A stretch of DNA of 64,000 nucleotides, taken from assembly GCA_905147135.1 (NCBI GenBank), contig LR990058.1, positions 16,281,349 through 16,345,348 on the forward strand. The letters are read 5' to 3'. Each line of letters begins with the position of its first letter. The stretch's first letter is position 1. This document shows, one piece after another, positions 1 through 12,115 of the stretch. Under the pieces are notes generated by a model that worked only from the letters and a program-made list of their open reading frames with translations, ran no database searches and had not been told where the DNA came from. The DNA is from Blastobasis lacticolella (Eukaryota; Arthropoda; Insecta; Lepidoptera; Blastobasidae). Position numbers and translations under genes: made by a program.

Positions 1-440
1 GCACGCTTGATCGTTTGCTTTTATCTACAAAAAATTATACAGTACAATACAATACAATAAATTATATTTCAGACAATATGTAAGTAAATTGTCTTCGCTA
101 AAAGTTTCCGCCCTTACTTTATGGGAGGAGTTAATATGCGGAGTAAAACGGTCGGCGGCGGTGCGGTCCAGTTATGTTATGATTATTTAGAGCGGTCAGA
201 TATCGTACTGTTGTACGTTTAATTTCGTAGAAAGGATCGGATGTTGTTGCTGGAATATCTGTGTTTAGGGGTGTGTAAGGATCTGTTTGTGTAACTTTTG
301 TAACTTTGTGTAACTTTTTGGACTTAGTCAATCTTGGTTTTGTTGGTCTAAAAATTGTTCTTTTCAAGGTTACACGCTTGATCGTTTCGTATGTCTGTAA
401 AAAAATTATACATTACAATAAAATACATTTTATACCAGAC
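1..440. repeat. Pair of short direct repeats with a small reading frame between
   Basis: About 65 bp starting 'cacgcttgatcgttt' at 2 recurs at 372, followed in both copies by an AT-rich stretch and 'cagac'. Between them a minus-strand frame of 78 codons (131-367) is open; its product is rich in Lys, Thr and Pro and I do not recognise it. It could be a scrap of a mobile element bounded by its own repeats, or chance. Confidence 0.45.
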
Positions 441-1057
441 TGTACATAAATATTCGTAGATTAGTTATAAGGGTTTTTTTTGTTAGGCTAGGTTGTATTT
501 ACTAATTTGTTGTATTTGTATTCTAATTTTAAGGTGTTGTTCAATAAAGACAGTCGTACATAAAAAAAATTACATACTATTTGTCCATATCTTGTCAGCA
601 CAACTTAATACTATTTACGATTAAGCAGGTACTAAAAATAATTTTCTCATTTTCCTCTTTTTGTAATCTCAGTAATAACCCGGGGGTATTCTCGAACACT
701 ACGAGGTCGGCGAAGGGGTGACGTTGTCGTTGACGTTTTTGACGTTAACGAGTTAAAGATCGCTTGCATCTATAATAATTAATTGCCTTGTTCCATCCAT
801 AATAGAACGGGTTGGTATTATATTTTACTAGATGTCCCCCGCAGTCATTCCTAAGTTCTGCTAAATCGCCTATTTAGACACAAAACATGGGTATGTCTAC
901 ACATTTTTTATTTTGACATCACAATACTCATCATACTTTCATGGAACATGTTACATTTCCAAATCTAAATTAAACTTATATCTATTTAAAACCTACTTAA
1001 ATAAAGCAACTTACTTTATTTCGCGGGATTCTGCTACTTTTTCCGGATATGAACTAC
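441..1057. other. No gene seen
   Basis: AT-rich sequence with no convincing reading frame. The phrase 'aaggtgttgttcaataaa' at 531 recurs at 40190, next to the mariner element, so part of this stretch may be repetitive. Confidence 0.4.
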
Positions 1058-1061
1058 CTAC

Positions 1062-3038
1062 TGTAATGTTTATATTTTTGCTTATGTAATGTTTATATTT
1101 TTAGTGGGTGAAGTTGCGCTTAACCTAGAGGCTCGGAATGAAAGATGGTGTTTGAATTTGAAAGCACTGCTTTATTAGCATCGAGTTTGATTACACACAA
1201 AATGTCCTTAGGTTATAGCGGCTATAAATAATCAAATTACAGATTATATTAATACAAGGGTTACATAGAGGGTTTGATCGATAACGCATACGAGGAGTCT
1301 ATAATATTTTATATTTAAATTCACTCAGCTGCCAGTCAAGGAGTCTTGACTAAAGTCGAGCAGGAGCATCCCCTGAAGCAGCTGGCTAAAACTGCTCCAA
1401 GCGGACGGCTGTCCAACCCCAATTATGGGCTGGTACCAAGCACCTCCTGAAATGATCACACCGTTGCAATCATTCAGGGGGGAAAATAATATAAAGGAAG
1501 CGAGCAATCTATTCGTTCTCAGCTGGCTTTGGGGGGAAATGGGTGTGACAATAGGCTGTCAATAACAGGGGTAGAGAAGCAAAAGCGTGCGGCATGCCAG
1601 GCTAGCGGCATAACCTCCAACGCCAGATGATGTAGGGTGGCAGGATTTAGCAAAGGCAGTGCAGCACGCGGTCACGCCAGGTTGCGTGGCATAACCTCGA
1701 ACATCAGATGATGATGGGTGGCAAAAACAAGCAAAGCACTGTAACACGCGGTCACGACAGGTCGCGCGGCATAACCTCCAACACCAGATGATGATGGGTG
1801 GCAGAAATAAGCAAAGCACTGTAACACGCGGTCACGACAGGTCGCGCGGCATAACCTCCAACGACATAACGTGGCATAACGACAAGACGGGGCCATGCTA
1901 GGCCACGCGTGGCACAGCTTCAATCACTTAACAGCGGGATGGAGAAATAGCCAAGTAAAGCTTGCTTACCTGTTGGAGGTGGGTCCCAAAGCTTCCTACG
2001 CGTCGCGGCCACTGGCGACGGGCGTAGGCAACTGGGCGCGGGACGGTAGGAGGCGTGCCTCCTACACTACGTCGGCTGAAAACACCAAAAAGGTTAACAT
2101 GGGCTTCATCGCGCCACGCGGATGTCAACAAGCCATCGCGATATGCTACTTACGTGGGAAATTCCGGGAGAATACTCTCACCACCAACTACCGCAGTGTC
2201 CCGTTTATTTGAAAAGGTGACAGGCTAGCATGTGCTGCGCAGTCGCATGTGCGTGGCCGCCTTTCGGGCAGGACGTAGCCGACAACACGTGGACACAATA
2301 TTTTCCACAATATCTATCACTATTCTGACTGGTTCTGCTGAAAATATTAAGGAATTAGCACCGCGCAAACAAACAACAATGAAATCTAGCGGCTCCGATA
2401 ACACTTACGAGATTCACTAGGTATTTATTTTTAACAAGACACCAGTAACTGTGGGGGCTTCGGTCAGGCAAAAGGACGGAGAACCCGCGTGCTCCGGGCT
2501 TTATTCCTCGGCCTCCGCCCTAACCTACTCGCCAATAAAACCTATAACAAAAAAACGGCTTGGGGTTGTCAAGCTATAACTTTTATCGAAATTCAGCGAA
2601 AGGTTAAAAATCATACAGCCAAACGGTGACGCTAGAAACGAACAATTCAAATTAAGGTGAAAGCCAAGTTTCACCCAAATAAAAGGATTACAGGCAACCT
2701 GAAACGAATCTATGTAATATAAATTGACGTAATTCCGATTCAACTCCATCGGAACCTGTAATAAAAAGACCAAAGACCATTTTGGTGATTCCGAGATAAA
2801 ACAAATTATCCATTCTATAACATTCCAGTTATAGAATGTAAAATATAAAAAGAAAAGAATGAAATGGAATCAACCATAATAAAAATATTTATTAGTTTAT
2901 TTATTTCTGCAGGAAATTAGTTTTATGTCAGCAACACCAGCGTTTAGTTTTCTAAAAATTGACAATTCGGCAAAGGGAATCAGTCATCATACAGCCATGC
3001 GTTGACTGATATTTCTCAGTCGAGAAATATATGTTACA
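1062..3038 (-). repeat. 3' LTR of the LARD-like element
   Basis: Nearly identical to 7584-9560. Differences I noticed: 'gcttatg' here versus 'gctcatg' in the other copy near the edge, and g at 1634 versus a at 8156. The left edge holds a 22-bp tandem doublet 'tgtaatgtttatattttt'. Small frames inside are present in both copies but look like chance. Confidence 0.9.
1607..1870. repeat. 80-bp tandem repeats inside the 3' LTR
   Basis: The phrase 'ggcataacctc' starts at about 1607, 1688, 1768 and 1848, giving a period of 80-81 bp and three full units plus a partial one. The last full units are nearly identical. Confidence 0.85.
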
Positions 3039-3046
3039 CACCCCGC
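3039..3046 (-). other. Probable polypurine tract of the LTR element
   Basis: On the minus strand GCGGGGTG sits immediately before the 3' LTR (TGTAACA), the place where plus-strand DNA priming occurs in LTR elements. It is short, so moderate confidence. Confidence 0.55.
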
Positions 3047-4450
3047 AAACCAGGAGAATTTTACGACGGAAGCAAGCTGAAAGAGGAAAATTCCAGCTCG
3101 CCCCGAGCTTAAAACTGAAAAAAAAATAAGCAGAAAACCTTAAGAATCGGAGTTCTTAAAATTAAAGAAAAAGGCATATATTCCAAAGCCTAAAGCTAAT
3201 ACAGCACCTGTATAAAGCGCCATATAAATAAGGTTTCAATTACCAATTAAGCAACAAAGGCCTTACTATAGATTTAAAGTTCTAATCTAACATCTAGAAT
3301 TATTTATTAAAGATACCGATAAAGGTAAGGTTACCCATACTGTGAGAGTAAAAGGCGTAAAGTAAAAATAATGTATCCCATTCTTTAAAAGGGTTTAATA
3401 AAATTTAAGGTTACCTATTTACTGAGTAAATGGGCATAAAGTAAAAATAATATATCCCATACTGTAAAGGTACAGGCTAAACAGCATAAGTGTTGGTTAT
3501 GTCCAACTAAACTAAAGTAAAGTAGGCTATGCCTAACTATTTAAAATTAAATTATGTTCTAACATTTAATTCTATTAATTTAAAAAATATATATATTTAA
3601 AAAGTGTAGTAGTGGTTGCCGACTACAAAATATCTATATGAGTACAAATTTTTTTTAAAAGAATTCAATGTAATATTAAATGTTAATATACATATAACTG
3701 TTGAAAAATATATGCTATAAAATATATATTATTTAATAGTAATAAATATAAAGTAGTAGTCTGCAAGTTTAGATGGACTGGGCCAAGGGGAATGTGAGTC
3801 ACTGCCCGCTCAGAATGGAACGTGTTGGCTTATTTAAATGTCACGATCCGCATTAGTGTAGGCTTGTTTATTACCTATGACACAGAACAACAAAATCTGA
3901 AGACTGCTGGAAGAAACTGTAATAAACAATAATAATACGAATACATAAGGTATGTATGGTTTCGGTGGATCCTGTTGGAAACTGCATGATACACGCGGAA
4001 CCTATACAATGAGGGAAATATAACAGAGGAAAAGGAGGTCACCAATCCAGCTCACCAGAGTCACTGCCCGCTCTGAAAAAAATATGGTGTATTATGGCTT
4101 ATTTTCGGTGTTACCAACCGCACCAGTGAAGGCTTATTTTTACTGGAGTGGATCCCATACCTAATCCAGGAAAAATAGTAAGGTAAATTGGAATATAAAA
4201 GAAAGAACCTAGTGTAGCCACCAAACAACTGACTAGTACAAACAATGCTTTTCATTCCGACAAACAAACCAAAAAAATCCAGCTCCCGGGACAGGTGTTC
4301 ACAATCTTAAAATCTCTGCAGTCCAGGGGTTCGGTCGAGTCAGAGGAGTGTTGATATAGCAACATTAAGCCGCAACAGCATAGTACGTATACTATAAACT
4401 GTAGCATAACTGGCCGGAGCGTCAATAGGCTCGGACAGTATCAAGGTATA
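3047..4450. other. Non-coding interior of the LTR element
   Basis: AT-rich, with loosely repeated phrases such as 'aaggttaccta' and 'aggctatgcctaacta'. No reading frame resembling a retroelement protein on either strand. Confidence 0.6.
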
Positions 4451-4451
4451 C

Positions 4452-5175
4452 CGGTGCAGCGTCAACATCAGGCTGCAACGGCGTAGGTATAAATGACTGG
4501 CACGGCATCACGGGGCCGGAACAGCATGGGGTATCTGATGCAGCATCTACAGGCTGCACAGAGCAGGGAATACTGCCGCGGCAACACGGGGCCGGGTCAG
4601 CATGAATGTATACTGATGCAGCGTCACAGGCTGCAACAGAGCAGGGAAAACCGCCGCGGCAACACGAGGCCGGGACAGTTCATAAGGTAAACTGGTGCAG
4701 CGTCGTTGGCTGCAACAGCATTGAGGGTTACTGCCACGGCACACGGGGCCGGGTCAGCGTAATAAGTAGTATAAACTGGTGCATCATCACTGGCTGCAAC
4801 AGCATGAGGGTTACTGCCACGGCACACGGGGCCGGGTCAGCGTAATGAGTAGAATAAACTGGTGCAGCATCACTGGCTGCAACAGCATGAGGGTTACTGC
4901 CACGGCACACGGGGCCGGGTCAGCGTAATGAGTAGAATAAACTGGTGCAGCATCACTGGCTGCAACAGCATGAAGGGTTACTGCCACGGCACACGGGGCC
5001 GGGTCAGCTTAATAGGTATACTGGCACAGCACAGTAAATAAGGTTCAGTTTATGTTGGAGTGCAACATAACTGGTAAATATAATAGGTTACTGGTGCAGC
5101 GTCATATGGCTGCATCAGCATAAGGGTTACTGCCACGGCAACGAGGCCGGGACAGTGTAATAGGTATACTGGCAC
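4452..5175. repeat. GC-rich 83-bp tandem array
   Basis: Units start 'ctggtgcagc' and contain 'ggctgcaacagcatgag' and 'cacacggggccgggtcagc'. Adjacent unit starts at 4776, 4859 and 4942 give a period of 83 bp. Outer units are more diverged, and the array breaks up after about 5030 with one further unit near 5090-5170. Overlapping open frames on both strands here are a by-product of the repeat period and are not genes. Confidence 0.85.
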
Positions 5176-5329
5176 ACATGGCACAGTATATAAAGGTTCA
5201 GCCGGTTGGAGTACAACCTAACTGTTAAAAGTGCTGGGTAAAGCAATAAAGTAAAAGTCCAGGAAGGTTATTGCTGGGTAACAGCAAAAATACAATTTCA
5301 GTGAATGTCAGGCCGTAACATTACTGTTA

Positions 5330-5925
5330 AAGGTAGATGCTGGGGACAGCAACAAAATGGTAAATTTCAGTAGATGTTAGGTGATAACATCACTGTTATG
5401 AAGTAGATGCTGGAGTGCAGCAACAAAAGGGTAAATATCAGTAGATGTTAGGTTATAACACCACTGTTATGAAGTAGATGCTGGAGTGCAGCAACAATAG
5501 GGTAAATTTCAGTAGATGTTAGGTTATAACATCACTGTTATGAAGTAGATGCTGGTGTGCAGCAACAAAAGGGTAAATTTCAGTAGATGTTAGGTGATAA
5601 CATCACTGTTATGAAGTAGATGCTGGAGTGCAGCAACAAAAGGGTAAATATCAGTAGATGTTAGGTTATAACACCACTGTTATGAAGTAGATGCTGGAGT
5701 GCAGCAACAATAGGGTAAATTTCAGTAGATGTTAGGTTATAACATCACTGTTATGAAGTAGATGCTGGTGTGCAGCAACAAAAGGGTAAATTTCAGTAGA
5801 TGTTAGGTGATAACATCACTGTTATGAAGTAGATGCTGGAGTGCAGCAACAAAAGGTAGACAAGTAAATGTTAGGGTGTAACACTACTGTTATAAAGTAG
5901 ATGCTGGTATGCAGCAACAATAGGG
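5330..5925. repeat. 71-bp tandem array with 213-bp higher-order structure
   Basis: 'aagtagatgctgg' recurs at 5401, 5472, 5543, 5614, 5685, 5756 and 5827, an exact 71-bp period. Three unit variants (differing in 'aaaaggg'/'aataggg', 'atatcag'/'tttcag', and 'ttataacacc'/'ttataacatc'/'tgataacatc') occur in the order 1-2-3-1-2-3, so 5401-5613 is repeated as 5614-5826. Flanking units are degenerate. Confidence 0.9.
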
Positions 5926-7565
5926 ATAAAATGAAAATATCTGTAAGAGTCTGCTTACAGTAAGTATAGTCTATAAAAATAATAAAAAACTTTTATTGGA
6001 CCGCAAGCTGTAACATAGATGTAGATATGTGACTGGAACCACGTCGCACAACTTGGAACCTAAAAATAGAATCAAAAAAAAAATTTGAGAAATCCTGAAA
6101 TAAAAATTTAAAGCACCCTCAAGCAAAGCTGAAGATAGTGAAGGCCAAAAACGCTGAAATAAGTGCACAGCTGAAAATTATAAGCAAGGGCAATCACCTA
6201 TAAGCTGTAGTTTAAAGTTGTAGTAGGTAAATATTATTTTAAAAGAAATCCAGCTGTAATTCCCAAAAGCAGTTGAAAGAAGTAAAGTTTTAAGTCATAA
6301 GGTTATAAGTAGGTATGCATGATCGATCAGTACAAAATTATCATAATTAATTTTTAGAGAAAATCAAAATTTAAATTTTTAAAAATTTGCAATGAATGTG
6401 AAATTTATTCCATAATAAAAATATTCTTTATCTATATGAACAAATGTAGGTATAGTATAACTGTCAACACAATATAATATGAGTCCAAGTTGGCTAGCGA
6501 GGAGCCAGTCTTAATATTAGATTTTAAGTTTTTCAAGCGGGTTCCATACAACAAAAGTACAAATAGTTACATACCTTGTAACAAGTATGTTTAAATAATA
6601 AAGTAAAAGTTAATGAGAGATAAGTTACTACATGTCAGTAAAACAAGTAGGTATAAATAACCAAATCAAGTTACTCAATGTGACTTGTTACATAGTATCT
6701 TGTAAAACAGACCTATAGAAAAATTAAGGTGTACATACCTAACTAAATTCTTAAAAGTAATAGTTACTTAATGATCCAATGTGAAAATCAGTTCTGTGTT
6801 TATCATCACACTTATTAATAAAAATACTATGTTTAAATAGTGTAATAAACTAAGTAGGTAAGAACTTACTTACTAAAGTTATAGTAGTATCCATACTATG
6901 TATGGTGTACAAAACTAAAATAATAAAATTTGTTGCAACAAAATTGAACCTAAATTAAATGAAAACAAAACAATATATGAAAAATATTCAATTTTATTAC
7001 AACAAAAGTGCCTTTGCCTTGACCCCCGTGTCAGTTACTTATGTTATTCTAGATAAATAACATTTAAAATATTCAAATAATTTGACTTCAGCCACTTACT
7101 GTGACTAAAATTGTTATACTTATTAGGTAAGTATGTATGTATGATGCAGCAAAGTAAATAAATAAACTTGAATGAAGGAATCGATAATTAAAAAGTGAAC
7201 TCATCACATAAGAATGTTTATGAGTTACACTCAAAAAAAACTACTGCATCAAATGGAAATAAAAAAAAATCTCCTCAACCAGTCAGAACTATTTAAAATG
7301 CCTATAGCCTTAGCATTTAGCCAAAAATAAATTGTTTAAATGTAGCAGAGCTACAATGATATATTACAAGTACTTATTAAAATAATGCTTGCAAGTTATT
7401 TAGTACACTGTCCTTAAGTAGACCTAATACTGTAAAAATATTAACATTTACCAAAATAAGTAATAAACCATTAAACTTAAATCTATTAAGCAATGGTGAA
7501 TATACGTTATCGATCAGACTCCAATTATGTAGCAAAAACTCAAAATTGTGAGTATACTCTCTAAT
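5926..7565. other. Non-coding 5' interior of the LTR element
   Basis: AT-rich with no retroelement reading frame. It is the element's leader region downstream of the primer site on the minus strand; a packaging signal would be expected here but I cannot identify one. Confidence 0.55.
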
Positions 7566-7583
7566 TACTCTGTTCGGGCGCCA
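7566..7583 (-). other. Primer binding site, tRNA-Lys type
   Basis: On the minus strand TGGCGCCCGAACAG (first 14 of 18 nt) begins directly after the CA end of the 5' LTR. This is the complement of the 3' end of tRNA-Lys(UUU), the primer also used by lentiviruses; the last four bases (AGTA) do not fit. Confidence 0.85.
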
Positions 7584-9560
7584 TGTAATGTTTATATTTT
7601 TGCTCATGTAATGTTTATATTTTTAGTGGGTGAAGTTGCGCTTAACCTAGAGGCTCGGAATGAAAGATGGTGTTTGAATTTGAAAGCACTGCTTTATTAG
7701 CATCGAGTTTGATTACACACAAAATGTCCTTAGGTTATAGCGGCTATAAATAATCAAATTACAGATTATATTAATACAAGGGTTACATAGAGGGTTTGAT
7801 CGATAACGCATACGAGGAGTCTATAATATTTTATATTTAAATTCACTCAGCTGCCAGTCAAGGAGTCTTGACTAAAGTCGAGCAGGAGCATCCCCTGAAG
7901 CAGCTGGCTAAAACTGCTCCAAGCGGACGGCTGTCCAACCCCAATTATGGGCTGGTACCAAGCACCTCCTGAAATGATCACACCGTTGCAATCATTCAGG
8001 GGGGAAAATAATATAAAGGAAGCGAGCAATCTATTCGTTCTCAGCTGGCTTTGGGGGGAAATGGGTGTGACAATAGGCTGTCAATAACAGGGGTAGAGAA
8101 GCAAAAGCGTGCGGCATGCCAGGCTAGCGGCATAACCTCCAACGCCAGATGATGTAAGGTGGCAGGATTTAGCAAAGGCAGTGCAGCACGCGGTCACGCC
8201 AGGTTGCGTGGCATAACCTCGAACATCAGATGATGATGGGTGGCAAAAACAAGCAAAGCACTGTAACACGCGGTCACGACAGGTCGCGCGGCATAACCTC
8301 CAACACCAGATGATGATGGGTGGCAGAAATAAGCAAAGCACTGTAACACGCGGTCACGACAGGTCGCGCGGCATAACCTCCAACGACATAACGTGGCATA
8401 ACGACAAGACGGGGCCATGCTAGGCCACGCGTGGCACAGCTTCAATCACTTAACAGCGGGATGGAGAAATAGCCAAGTAAAGCTTGCTTACCTGTTGGAG
8501 GTGGGTCCCAAAGCTTCCTACGCGTCGCGGCCACTGGCGACGGGCGTAGGCAACTGGGCGCGGGACGGTAGGAGGCGTGCCTCCTACACTACGTCGGCTG
8601 AAAACACCAAAAAGGTTAACATGGGCTTCATCGCGCCACGCGGATGTCAACAAGCCATCGCGATATGCTACTTACGTGGGAAATTCCGGGAGAATACTCT
8701 CACCACCAACTACCGCAGTGTCCCGTTTATTTGAAAAGGTGACAGGCTAGCATGTGCTGCGCAGTCGCATGTGCGTGGCCGCCTTTCGGGCAGGACGTAG
8801 CCGACAACACGTGGACACAATATTTTCCACAATATCTATCACTATTCTGACTGGTTCTGCTGAAAATATTAAGGAATTAGCACCGCGCAAACAAACAACA
8901 ATGAAATCTAGCGGCTCCGATAACACTTACGAGATTCACTAGGTATTTATTTTTAACAAGACACCAGTAACTGTGGGGGCTTCGGTCAGGCAAAAGGACG
9001 GAGAACCCGCGTGCTCCGGGCTTTATTCCTCGGCCTCCGCCCTAACCTACTCGCCAATAAAACCTATAACAAAAAAACGGCTTGGGGTTGTCAAGCTATA
9101 ACTTTTATCGAAATTCAGCGAAAGGTTAAAAATCATACAGCCAAACGGTGACGCTAGAAACGAACAATTCAAATTAAGGTGAAAGCCAAGTTTCACCCAA
9201 ATAAAAGGATTACAGGCAACCTGAAACGAATCTATGTAATATAAATTGACGTAATTCCGATTCAACTCCATCGGAACCTGTAATAAAAAGACCAAAGACC
9301 ATTTTGGTGATTCCGAGATAAAACAAATTATCCATTCTATAACATTCCAGTTATAGAATGTAAAATATAAAAAGAAAAGAATGAAATGGAATCAACCATA
9401 ATAAAAATATTTATTAGTTTATTTATTTCTGCAGGAAATTAGTTTTATGTCAGCAACACCAGCGTTTAGTTTTCTAAAAATTGACAATTCGGCAAAGGGA
9501 ATCAGTCATCATACAGCCATGCGTTGACTGATATTTCTCAGTCGAGAAATATATGTTACA
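7584..9560 (-). repeat. 5' LTR of the LARD-like element
   Basis: Partner of 1062-3038. It is bounded on the left by the primer site and on the right by the CTAC duplication. The 80-bp internal repeats recur at about 8129-8392. A promoter and polyadenylation signal are expected within it but I did not identify them with confidence. Confidence 0.9.
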
Positions 9561-9564
9561 CTAC

Positions 9565-10660
9565 CCAATGATTTTTGGGAACAATGTAGCTTTCCAATTA
9601 CTGAAAGTATTTTCGAAATCGTTAGGTAGTAAGTTGTTTCGGAGTTTATCGTATACAAACCAGACAGATAGACGTGGCGGGGGTAGTTTTTTTGTACTAT
9701 TTACAGATTCTGCTGGACATCACACCGCCCATATACGCAACAAAAAACGCTCTACAGAAGTCCTAATTCAAATACCTCTTTGAATTACAGCTTACAATTC
9801 AATCGTAGTCAAAAAGGAATTGAATTAAAATTGCTACTAAAACGGAAACGAAACATGAACAAAAACCTTAATAGGTTCGCATGAAAAGCCCTGTTTTGTG
9901 CAACAGGAAAAGGTGCCTCCAGCAATATATTGCCATTCACACACTCCTCCCAACACGTAGGCAACTCGTAGGCAATTTGCTGGCGGCAAGTGGAAAAAGA
10001 AACTATTGAGCCGCCAGCCCCTGAATATGTGACCTGTGAAATCGGCGGCTAGTGATGGGCGTGTGAATGACTCGTTCGAATGGACGCTTCGGTTGCAAAA
10101 GGAGCTACTTTTTCAAATTAGTTGAATGAAAATAATAATAATGATGAATGACTTTACAGCAATCGAATAAAAAATATTGATTTAGTAACTATTTATCTAT
10201 TTTCTATATTATTCTAAAACTGTAAGAAATTCGTGTCTGTAAATCTAAGATTAATTGAAAAAAAGGGTCAGGGTAGGATTCTGAGATGTAACCATTAGAA
10301 AAAATGGGTTTCATTTTCGTATATATGTTTGTTATCTCTTTACTGGATTAATTCATAACATTACAGGAAATAAACATATAGTTCATAATGCAAAACCGAG
10401 CTTATCCCACGACGGGATTTCTTCAGCTAACCTGTTTGTTTTGTCTGTCTGTTTCGCAGGTTTGCACCTGGTTGCGCTGATTTGCTCAAGGTTCAGCTCA
10501 TACATCATGTTCAGTTTATTTTGCACAAAAGCAAGCATTTCTTGGACTACTTCGGACAGACGCCATGACTTATAGCGAAAATATCTAACTACATTAATAA
10601 ATTACCTATCTACATTAAAAAGACGAACAAAAAGGCTTAGATGACGTAGCTACTTGGCGT
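9565..10660. other. No gene seen
   Basis: AT-rich sequence with no frame that looks coding and no repeat I could match within the window. Confidence 0.5.
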
Positions 10661-10674
10661 GCGGCCGCGCCAAT

Positions 10675-10850
10675 ATCACTACTATATTCATCATCGTCAT
10701 CATATCAGCCAAAAGACGCCCACTGCTGGGCATAGGCCTCCCCCAGAGATCTCCACAAAGGCCGGTTCTGTGCTTTCCGCATGCAGCTGGTACCTGCGAT
10801 CCTTACCAGGTCGTCGGTCCACCTTGTGGGAGGCCTACCCACCCTCACTA
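10675..10850 (+). repeat. Dispersed insect repeat (tail of a retroposon)
   Basis: The core 'cactgctgggcataggcctc' followed by 'agatctccacaaaggccgg' and 'aggtcgtcggtccacct' is a widespread lepidopteran retroposon motif that I recognise from general knowledge. Its start is blurred by a 'catcatcgtcatcat' run. Confidence 0.65.
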
Positions 10851-11265
10851 TATTACAAGTATTGTAACCTAAATAATAAATATATTAAATTTTTTTTTAC
10901 CAATCTCCCATCACTATCGCCGAGGGAAAATGAAGTCGATTTTTTGACAAGGTGAAAAATGAAGTGCCGAAAATGACAGTCGACATGTCCATTGTGTTGT
11001 GTGAGCTCGCAATTCGGAGAGTGAAAGGTGGTGAATATAAGTATATAGGGGTAGCTACACGTGTAATATGTGTTAACAATGTACAGGTTGTAATAAGATT
11101 TTTGGGCGTATCAGAAAGACGTGAAACAAGTTGCCAGAAGATGATATTTCAGCCACGAGTGTGAAGTAAACTAATTTAAAAACTGAATTGTACCAATTTA
11201 AAGATAAAAATCGTTTACCTATTTCAATAGAGTTGAATTTGAAAAGGGTCCATATTTGATTCGCG
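10851..11265. other. No gene seen
   Basis: Short overlapping frames on both strands (about 60-100 codons) without recognisable content. No repeat match found in the window. Confidence 0.4.
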
Positions 11266-11269
11266 AAAA

Positions 11270-11410
11270 TAATGAGAGGAGTTGTAAGTTTTACGTGTGT
11301 ATCTGTTAATCTGTGGGTCTGTCTGTAGCATCGTAATTCTCCTAGCATTATAGATTTTGATGTGGTTTTCTTCATTTGATAGCCAGTTTAATCGAGAGAA
11401 TTCATAGCTT
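11270..11410 (+). repeat. Repeat R-H, copy
   Basis: 'gtgtatctgtta...ctgtctgtagcatcgtaattct' and 'ggttttcttcatttgatagccagtttaat' match copies at 11985-12115 and 30721-31290, and in reverse 44995-45180. It is probably the 3' tail of a LINE. Confidence 0.6.
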
Positions 11411-11984
11411 TGTTTTATTAAAATCGGTTTAATGTTTAGAAAATTTTTAGGTACTAGTGAACTCGCTAGGACCCTACCCTACACATTTGGCTATCTGTCC
11501 AAGACCTGAACTGTCTGAGACCAGAACAAAAAATGATGGTACCTACTATACTACCTACCTGACGATAGTGTATTTTAATCACTCAATTTACATTTATATT
11601 ATTGTATTTTTTACATTATTTATTCTATTGTAATCATTGTATTTTGGGTTCTTTATTGCCTTTAATAAAGATATTTATTATTATTATTTTAACTTAAGTA
11701 AAAGTCCATAGAACGTCTAGAACATTTATCCCCAACCTGTATTGTCAAAATAAAATGAACAGGTATTTCGGTCGACTCTAGGTATTTTCACTAATGGAAA
11801 CGTAGAAAATTGAAAGGTATTTTGTTTCGAATAAAACGTGTGGAATCCTCTTTTTTTCTCGTTGTTTGCTCGAATGGATATGGATTTTGTTTAAAAATAA
11901 ATTAGTTTTACCTTACTTTGTTTGGACCTATTTCTGTTTCTTTATTTGTTAATATTTTATTATTTCTGTTAATTGCTTTATTTT

Positions 11985-12115
11985 AACCCCCGCAGAAAAA
12001 AGAGGGGTGTTATAAGTTTGACATGTGTATCTGTGTTTGTGTCTGTCTGTGGCATCGTAGCTCCCGAACGGATGGACCGATTTGGATGCGGATTTCTCTA
12101 TATAAAATATTATTG
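11985..12115 (+). repeat. Repeat R-H, copy
   Basis: Carries 'ggggtgttataagtttgac' then 'gtctgtctgtggcatcgtag' and 'ccgaacggatggaccgattt', the best-preserved head of this family in the window. Confidence 0.65.

Larger units (their letters stand above)
1058..9564 (-). mobile_element. Large non-autonomous LTR retrotransposon (LARD-like), complete
   Basis: Two direct repeats of 1,977 bp (1062-3038 and 7584-9560, offset exactly 6,522) are flanked by the 4-bp duplication CTAC (1058-1061 and 9561-9564). On the minus strand the repeats begin TGTAACA and end CATTACA. A tRNA-Lys-type primer site directly follows the right-hand (5') LTR and a short purine tract precedes the left-hand (3') LTR, which fixes the orientation. 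The 4.5-kb interior has no gag, protease, reverse transcriptase or integrase frame; it holds two tandem arrays instead. Such elements (LARD/TRIM class) are known to be mobilised by an autonomous partner. The near identity of the LTRs (I noticed only two differences) points to a recent insertion. Confidence 0.9.

Noticed and set aside
1325..2773. Set of small frames duplicated exactly at 7847-9295
   Set aside because: They are duplicated because they lie in the two LTRs, not because they are paralogous genes; none resembles a known protein.
4493..4910. Several overlapping open frames on both strands with similar repeated peptides
   Set aside because: They follow from the 83-bp tandem repeat, have no start context or conserved domain, and change frame from unit to unit.
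3601..6200. CRISPR-like array (regular repeats with variable spacing)
   Set aside because: The units are directly tandem without unique spacers, and this is a eukaryotic retroelement.
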